From Gloeopeniophorella convolvens (lineage: Eukaryota > Basidiomycota > Agaricomycetes > Russulales): 64,000 nucleotides of DNA. The stretch is from the NCBI GenBank assembly GCA_022496205.1, contig WTXD01000019.1, positions 1-64,000 of the forward strand, written 5' to 3'. The notes beneath the pieces were generated by a model. It was not told the DNA's origin and searched no databases. It saw only the letters and a list, made by a program, of their open reading frames with translations. Of the stretch, positions 58,191-64,000 are shown piece after piece (the stretch's first letter is position 1; the number at the start of each line of letters is the position of its first letter). Position numbers and translations under genes: made by a program.

Positions 58191-58266
58191 TGGAGGCATA
58201 GTTGGTTGCAAACGCTCATCTCCTTCTCGAGAATCCTCGAGAATCCCTCACTCGAAGAGTTCTAAC

Positions 58267-60580
58267 ATGGCATCTTCTATACACCGTCTACTCTCACAGC
58301 TCCATACCTCGGGCCCGGACCTTCAAACCACGAATCTGCTGGCCCAAGAAGTCCGAGCCCCCAGTGACTCTGACGACGTTGAAGTTGTCTACGCGGATGT
58401 ATTCATTGCCGGATCTGGGCCCGTCGGTTGCACCTTCGCCCGCAACATCCTTGAAAAGAGGCCGAAGACGAAGATATTTATGAGTGAAGTCGGTTCTCAA
58501 GTCTCTCCTGAGCTTGGTTACCATCAGAAGAACGACATTGGCTACCAGAAAGACATTGACCGTTTCGTCCATGTCATCAAGGTACCCTCTCTTTCCTAGA
58601 ATTGGAGTCGCTCGGACTAAGAGAACGCCTTCAACCCAGGGTGCCTTGTCTACGACCAGTATCCCACCTGCATCGACTTATGTTCCTACGCTCACACCGT
58701 CTGCCTCTTGGACTCCGCAATACGAAGGACAGGTTCAAATCAATGGTCACAACCCTAGGCAAAATGTGCGTCCCTACCTTATCATCACTGTTATGATATG
58801 ATCTACTGACCCGTTGCAATTTCAGCCATTCCGCAACTTGGGGGCGTCAGCCGTGACACGCACTGTTGGTGGAATGGCCACACACTGTTCGTTCAGCTGT
58901 CGCTGTCGCTGCTATTTGTTGCTTACTCAGGCCCAAAGGGACCTGTGCGACTCCGACGCCTCGTTTCGATGAACTGCCCGATACTTACACATCGAAGGAA
59001 TGGGAGAAACTGTATACCCGAGCTCGGGCTATCCTCAAGACCAACGACACATCTTACGACCACAGCATCAGGCATACCGTCGTCAAGGAAGCGCTGCAGA
59101 AAGGATATGGTGTCGGCAGAGAGGTGGCGAGCTTGCCGCTTGCAGTCCAAAGGCACGTCAGCCTACAAGGCCCCCTCGCGCTTCAGGTTGATTGAGCTGA
59201 ATCTCAGGCGAACTGACAACCCTGACTTCGTGACGTGGACTGGTTCTAACACCATCCTTGGCGAGCTTGCTAAACCGGGGTACAAGGGAAACTTCACTCT
59301 CAGGGTTTGTGGGAAATTTCTCTGCGCTTGGTCAAGCTCTGAGCAGGAATTTTGCAGTCGGAAGCGCTGACCTGCTTCTTCATCCACGGAGCCTTCGGTG
59401 CCAATGACAACAAGGTATACGCAGCCTACCTACGTGATCTTAAGAACAACAAACCAATTATAGTAGTCTCTAAGGTGTGACTCGCTGTTTAACCCCTTCA
59501 ATACAGCTTGACTCCCGCATCAGATATTCGTCGCCGCCTGCGGCGCTGTGCTCACGCCGCAACTCCTCTACAACAGCTCCATCAGGCCGTCAGCCCTCGG
59601 ACGTTATCTCTCCGAGCAGTCGATGTCATTTTGCCAGGTAAGCGTCGAACACCATTCAATATGCAATGGCGAGTTCCCGGGTCTCTCATCTTACACATAT
59701 TGTAGATCGTCCTGAGTCGCGACATCGTCGAGAGTATTCGCAACGACCCAAGGTGGTCGGATATCGTTGGACCCCATTGCGCCCTCTGGGAGGATCCGAT
59801 CCCGATCCCATACAACGACCCTGAGCCCCAGGTCACCCTTCCGTACAGCCAGGACACCCCGTGGCACGTTCAGGTACACAGGGATGCATTCTCGTACGGA
59901 GACGTGGGACCCAAGGTCGACCCGCGCCTTGTCGTTGACCTGCGCGTAAGCACTATACCTACTCATGCTGCCCTTTATCTGACTCCTCTCAGTTCTTCGG
60001 GAAGACAGACGTGAACCCCAATAATCTTGTGTCGTTCGAGTCTGGCAACCCGGCCTTCCCCGAACGTACCCCGTGGGACACGAAGGGCTTGAAGCCTGGC
60101 ATGTCGGACATCTACGGGATGCCCCAGCCGACCTTCGAGTTCGTGCACTCGGAGGAGGATCAGAGGCGAAATGACCGCATGATGTCCGACATGTGCCGGG
60201 CAGCGAGCTTCCTGGGCAGCTACCTCCCCGGGTCGAACCCACAATTCTTGGAGCCTGGACTCGCCTTGCATATCACAGTGCGCATCCAGTCATGATTCGA
60301 GAGGCCCGGAGGGCTGACTGCGATGTCCAGGGGACGATTCGCGCAGGCGATGACCCGGAGACGTCCGTTGTCAATCGCGACTGCAGGGTGCACGATATAA
60401 GCAACCTCTACCTGGGTGGAAATGGCGTCATCCCGACCGCGATGGCTTGCAACCCCACCATCACTAGCGTACGTCTGATTCCATCCATTTTACGATATTC
60501 GGGCCGTTGACAACGCTCCCCAGGTGTGCTACGCGCTGCACGCATCGGACGTGATCGCCAAGCGACTGGGCAGCCCCTAA
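58267..60580 (+). CDS. p2ox: Pyranose 2-oxidase (GMC flavoprotein)
   Basis: Oxidises glucose and related sugars at C2, reducing O2 to H2O2; in white-rot fungi it feeds peroxidases or reduces quinones. Eleven exons: 58267-58581, 58640-58765, 58826-58886, 58939-59152, 59208-59304, 59358-59474, 59524-59637, 59706-59945, 59993-60277, 60331-60468 and 60524-60580; all in frame, 587 residues, slightly short for the family (about 620). The intron at 59153-59207 has a GC donor. FAD dinucleotide motif [12 protein letters not shown] at 45-55; the flavinylation motif THWTC puts His at residue 167, the covalent-FAD position I recall for Trametes enzyme. [13 protein letters not shown] and the C-terminal LHITGT (His 521) and GGNGVIPT (Asn 554) follow. 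These last segments differ from the white-rot consensus as I remember it, so activity needs testing. No signal peptide, as usual. Confidence 0.92.
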
Positions 60581-61470
60581 TTCAGCGATTGAAACAGTTT
60601 GCCGCGTGAAAGGGAATGCGTATGCTTGGAAAGTCGCTGGTCAACCAATCGCTGGTCGTCTGTGGAACAACGTCTGCGAATGTACGAATAGTCGTAGGGA
60701 GTAAATGACAAATAAGGCTGCGGAGACGTCTCACTTCATCGCGCGATGATACTATTGCATACACCTCCGGAGCACGCTAATCACATACACACTCTTAACA
60801 ACTTCAGACAACATAAGACTCATCATGATCCTGAACAAGCAAAACCGGAACGCAGGCATCCCCTGGCCAGACTGGCTGAGTCTGGCTTCTTCCAGTCTAC
60901 GGCCGACTCCGAGTCGTCCCGAGCACTCTGCGTCGCTGCTACACTCACAGTGTAGCGACTTCATCTCGGACCACGCCGCCTCGTCGAACTCATCAGCGGT
61001 ATACATCTTCAGCACCGGTGGCGCCCTCAGCATCCAGGAAGGAACTGGTGCGATGAGCTAAGTTTGAAACGAAGGCGCGAAACGAAGTCAAACGAGGATG
61101 AGCGCCGAGTGGAGGGAACATGAAAGGGAAAAGGGGACCGCGAATGTGAAGGGGCTGGCATTCCGAGAAGCTTGTGTATACTATACACTCTGTCGAGCGC
61201 ATCGGCGCAGGGACGTTCGACGGTGACGTGACGGCGCGTAGCCTCGAGAAGGGCGAGCGGGTCACGTCCGCAGACTCGAGGTCGGCCCGTATAGTGACGG
61301 CACGGGCGGTGTGCATCGCGCGATCGTTGGCGGAGGCGTTCAGAATCTGCCAGCAGCTCCTACTAAGACTGTATCGGCAAGTTGTCAAGGCTGACAATGA
61401 CGAGATCTGTGCAGCTAGCGGCCACCGAGTGAGCAACGTGCGGCTGAGAGGACAGGAAAAGGCAGAATGA
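60581..61470. other. Intergenic, convergent
   Basis: Between the 3' ends of the pyranose oxidase (plus) and the Kre9/Knh1-like gene (minus). No gene is recognised. Confidence 0.45.
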
Positions 61471-61991
61471 TTAGACACACATCTCGGGCCGCGCGTTCGC
61501 ACCCGGCGCGCATTCCGCCAGCGCCGGTGCGTCCCGCGCGGATTCTTCGAGCGTCTGGGGATCCACGATGGCAAATCGCGCAGACTGCGCCGTGATCCAC
61601 TGCCCCATGCCACTTTCAAGCCTCTCGAACTGGACTGCGAACTTGCTGCCCGCGGGGAGCTGCAGTCCGGCGTCGAGGGTGAACGTGCCGGTGTACCCAT
61701 CGACGTCCTTCGCGAGAACTTGAACTTGTTTGTCGCAGGAGCCGACTTGTGAGTCGTCCTACGTTCGTGTGGGGAGATTTAAGGGCATGATACCAGCGGT
61801 CAAGTTAAGGTGCGCACGCAGCCAAAGAGGACAATATCAAAGATGTTCCAGCAGCTGCTGTTGAAGAGGGGTCCTACCCAGTTGACGACGTGCGGGCCGG
61901 TGGTCGTCCATGGGCATTTCTCGCTGGGTGCTGTGATGCGATAGGCGCCAATTAACGCAGGCAGGAGGGGGAGAACTAGGTAGCGCAGCAT
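61471..61991 (-). CDS. Small secreted Kre9/Knh1-like cell-wall protein
   Basis: Two exons, 61991-61818 and 61758-61471, phase 0, give 153 residues. ATG 61991 opens a clear signal peptide (MLRYLVLPLLPALIGAYR). The mature start ITAPSEKCPWTTTGPHVVNW is the hallmark of the Kre9/Knh1 N-terminal domain (immunoglobulin-like, found in many Ser/Thr-rich GPI-anchored or secreted fungal proteins). Exon 2 continues the fold with GTFTLDAGLQLPAGSKFAVQ and WITAQSARFAIVD. There is no Ser/Thr tail and no GPI signal, so it is probably secreted in soluble form, unlike many relatives. Four Cys are present after the signal, perhaps as disulfides. A cell-wall or beta-1,6-glucan related role is family inference. 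It sits between the pyranose oxidase and repeat copy 2. Confidence 0.85.
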
Positions 61992-63295
61992 ACTCAAATG
62001 CTTGAACACTCAGGCCTTATGATGGGGAACTAGGAAACCTAGGACCCTCTGGCTGCAGCGCTCTTTTTGAGGTTGTAGACTGTAGGAACCATCATGCATC
62101 TGCATCACCCCCCGTGGGTTTTTGCTAGTACCATAACAGATACACAAAGATACCGGTTTGTCACGACAGATACGCGACCCGACTGTGGTTGATACGTGTA
62201 GGTAAGGTAGCTACTGTACGGGTATCGTTTGATGTACTACCGACTCTACATACTTAAAGACATAAAGCCATCGCAGCATGATCAAGTTAGTCTGCAATGG
62301 TGCCGAATTAGTCCTGAATGTCCGCGACCCCCGGTGGGTGCTTGAGTTGCCGCGCCGGTGCTCCGGGCCCCCGGTCCAGCTTCCAGGTTGACTCGGGGCC
62401 CTACGAGGTCCACCGGTCCCACGCGGCGCCGAAGTTGGAGCTTTGAACCGAGTCCAGCTGCTCCTTCCCGACCTTCCATATATATATTTCTGGCTGAACG
62501 CTCGCACCTGAGCCTCAGCGTTTTGAGAATCGATACGTACTCGGATCGCAACGCCGCACGACCCCCTCAACTCCGGGGGCGCGACCAAGAGCGCTGCGGT
62601 AAACGGTTCTTGAGCAATTCATCCGCACACGTATTCATTTGACCCAACCACCGTGCCTGTACTAGTTGATACAGTACTTCTGATTATTGCGCATCTCCCC
62701 AACCTTAACGTTGTGATACAAAAAGGCAACTGAAGAAGTGTGTGGCTTCAGGTGCAGTTGGCAGAACAATCGCCTATGCGCAACCGCTTGCGTCATGTCC
62801 GCTCTGAGAACGAACTCCGAGTTTACTCCGAGTCCCATTTCGTTGCTGCTCATTTGATACCGTCAGAATGACCAGAGAGAAAGAGAAGAAATCCATCACA
62901 GCTCATCTCAAAACCACAGGCCCCGCGTCGACGTCCGTTCGGAACAGGTGTTTGATATCCGTGCGGCCCAAGATGCGAAGGTCACCCACCTGGCAACCGT
63001 AAGCGCGCTCATTGTGAGTTGCCATTGGTTGCCATGCTCAGCCGGCACGCACGCGCGCAAGCATGATTGTACGGATGCTTGCTGCTGTGATGGACTTTGG
63101 TCTCTTCCAGAACGCGCCTGTTCCGAACGGACGTCAACGCGGGGCCAGTGCTGGCCAGTGCTATTGAAATCGGTTGTATTCGTACACTGCCCCGTGACCG
63201 GCTCCCGGATCTGCCAGTAGTACACATTATTCTGCGTCACCCATATGTTCGTCGCATCTCGTAGGCAAAACCCATAAAAACCATGAACGAGTGTC
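61992..63295. other. Intergenic with repeat copy 2
   Basis: Holds the promoter of the Kre9/Knh1-like gene, repeat copy 2 (62.14-62.61 kb) and the 3' flank of the OPT transporter. No other gene is recognised. Confidence 0.5.
62137..62610 (+). repeat. Dispersed repeat, copy 2
   Basis: Partner of 56441-56868, same orientation, about 5.7 kb away. It is slightly longer through small insertions. The pair encloses the pyranose oxidase and the Kre9/Knh1-like gene. Confidence 0.75.
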
Positions 63296-64000
63296 CTAAT
63301 CGAGCGCCCCGTTCCCATTACAGTAATCCACATTCCCCTTGGCCGGGTTGCCCGCCCACTACACCTCAAGCATCAGCGCCGTGTACACACGCAAAGACAA
63401 AAGGGAAAGAGGCTCACAGTAGGGAATGGCCGTGAGACACCAGACGCGCCGAACACGGCGAAGGAGAGGATGAAAATCATGACTTGTGCGCCGCCATCGA
63501 GCGCGCCACCGAGGATGTAGTTGTACTTGCGGAACCACCCGGGGTGGTAGCGGCGCAGCCACAGCTGCGACACGAGGCCGACGATGATGGACGATGTGAT
63601 GGTGGAGTTGACACCAATATACTGCACGTGCCGAAGCATCAGCCAGAGGCTCACAGTGCATGCAAAGCGAAGCTTACCATCCATGCGGCGTACTGGTAGA
63701 TGACGGGCAGCAATACCTGGTCGACCCTGATGGGTCCGATGTACGGCCAGCGCTACAAGATGGAACTGTCAACATCTCCTTCATGGCGCGGTGTGGATCT
63801 ATACACCTACCTTGTACACGAGCCAGTGGCCGGCGGTTGCGACAAAGCCGATGAAGATACCCATGGGAATGATGAAATAGGGACCGTCGGGGCCGTACAG
63901 CTGCTTCGCCAGCGACCAGGTGATAGCATCGCTGTTGAGGGACTGCACAGTCTGACCGCTCCAGATGTTGTTGCCGTTAGGGTCGAGGAGGAGGTCGCGT
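63296..64000 (-). CDS. OPT-family oligopeptide transporter, C-terminal part
   Basis: Proton-coupled importer of small peptides (or glutathione/siderophore in some relatives), with 12-16 membrane helices. Only the 3' end lies here; the 5' part is beyond the window edge. Minus-strand exons: 64000(partial)-63810, 63752-63678, 63621-63418 and 63358-63296, all in phase 0. Read from the edge: NIWSGQTVQSLNSDAITWSL, YFIIPMGIFIGFVATAGHWL, RWPYIGPIRVDQVLLPVIYQ, YIGVNSTITSSIIVGLVSQL, WLRRYHPGWFRKYNYILGGA, LDGGAQVMIFILSF, and the conserved C-terminal WAGNPAKGNVDYCNGNG. The helix content and the WxGN...DYC ending are typical of the family. Nothing suggests disruption in the visible part. Confidence 0.9.

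Larger units (their letters stand above)
56246..58266. other. Intergenic with repeat copy 1 and oxidase promoter
   Basis: Contains the dispersed repeat at 56.44-56.87 kb and, at the right end, the promoter of the pyranose oxidase. Nothing coding is recognised between. Confidence 0.5.

Overview
The window is nuclear DNA of a filamentous basidiomycete, most likely a wood-decaying agaricomycete. Genes are split by many introns of about 45-65 bases with GT-AG (occasionally GC-AG) borders. The families present fit this: several cytochrome P450s, UstYa-like (DUF3328) proteins, a pyranose 2-oxidase, an OPT peptide transporter and Ser/Thr-rich single-pass membrane proteins. Exon boundaries were derived by hand from splice signals, frame and comparison between paralogues inside the window; no database search was possible.

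Layout. 0.2-14.4 kb: a SAM-dependent methyltransferase, three paralogous one-helix membrane proteins of unknown function (two intact, one broken), two UstYa-like genes (the first broken) and two decayed P450 genes on the minus strand. This mix looks like the remains of a secondary-metabolite locus. 14.4-17.5 kb holds no recognisable gene. 17.5-20.6 kb: a Ser/Thr-rich membrane protein and an ACMSD-like amidohydrolase, both minus. 21.1-28.1 kb: a tandem duplication of about 3.6 kb, each unit with an intact ten-exon P450. 28.2-30.2 kb: a conserved-looking coiled-coil protein with two frame breaks. 31.0-33.2 kb: a third P450 of the tandem family, minus, with one apparent base lost.

33.7-42.25 kb: a complete non-LTR retrotransposon (LINE) with a 17-bp target duplication, a 29-base A tail, two gag-like ORFs and an endonuclease-reverse transcriptase-RNase H ORF. 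Two solo LTRs of one family sit inside it, each with its own 5-bp target duplication. The element is dead through one LTR insertion and one nonsense codon.

42.3-56.2 kb: a Cys-containing unknown protein, an intact P450 that is the live relative of the two decayed copies, a Pro/Ser-rich unknown protein, quinolinate phosphoribosyltransferase (NAD synthesis, minus) and a second Ser/Thr-rich membrane protein. 56.4-62.6 kb: an intact eleven-exon pyranose 2-oxidase and a small secreted Kre9/Knh1-like protein, bracketed by two copies of a repeat of about 450 bp. 63.3-64.0 kb: the 3' end of an OPT transporter that runs off the window.

Functionally the window joins an oxidative part (P450s, pyranose oxidase making H2O2), primary NAD metabolism, cell-surface proteins and a young mobile-element nest. 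Single-base losses break several genes, mostly in the first 15 kb, while others are perfectly open; whether these are true decay or assembly errors is unresolved.
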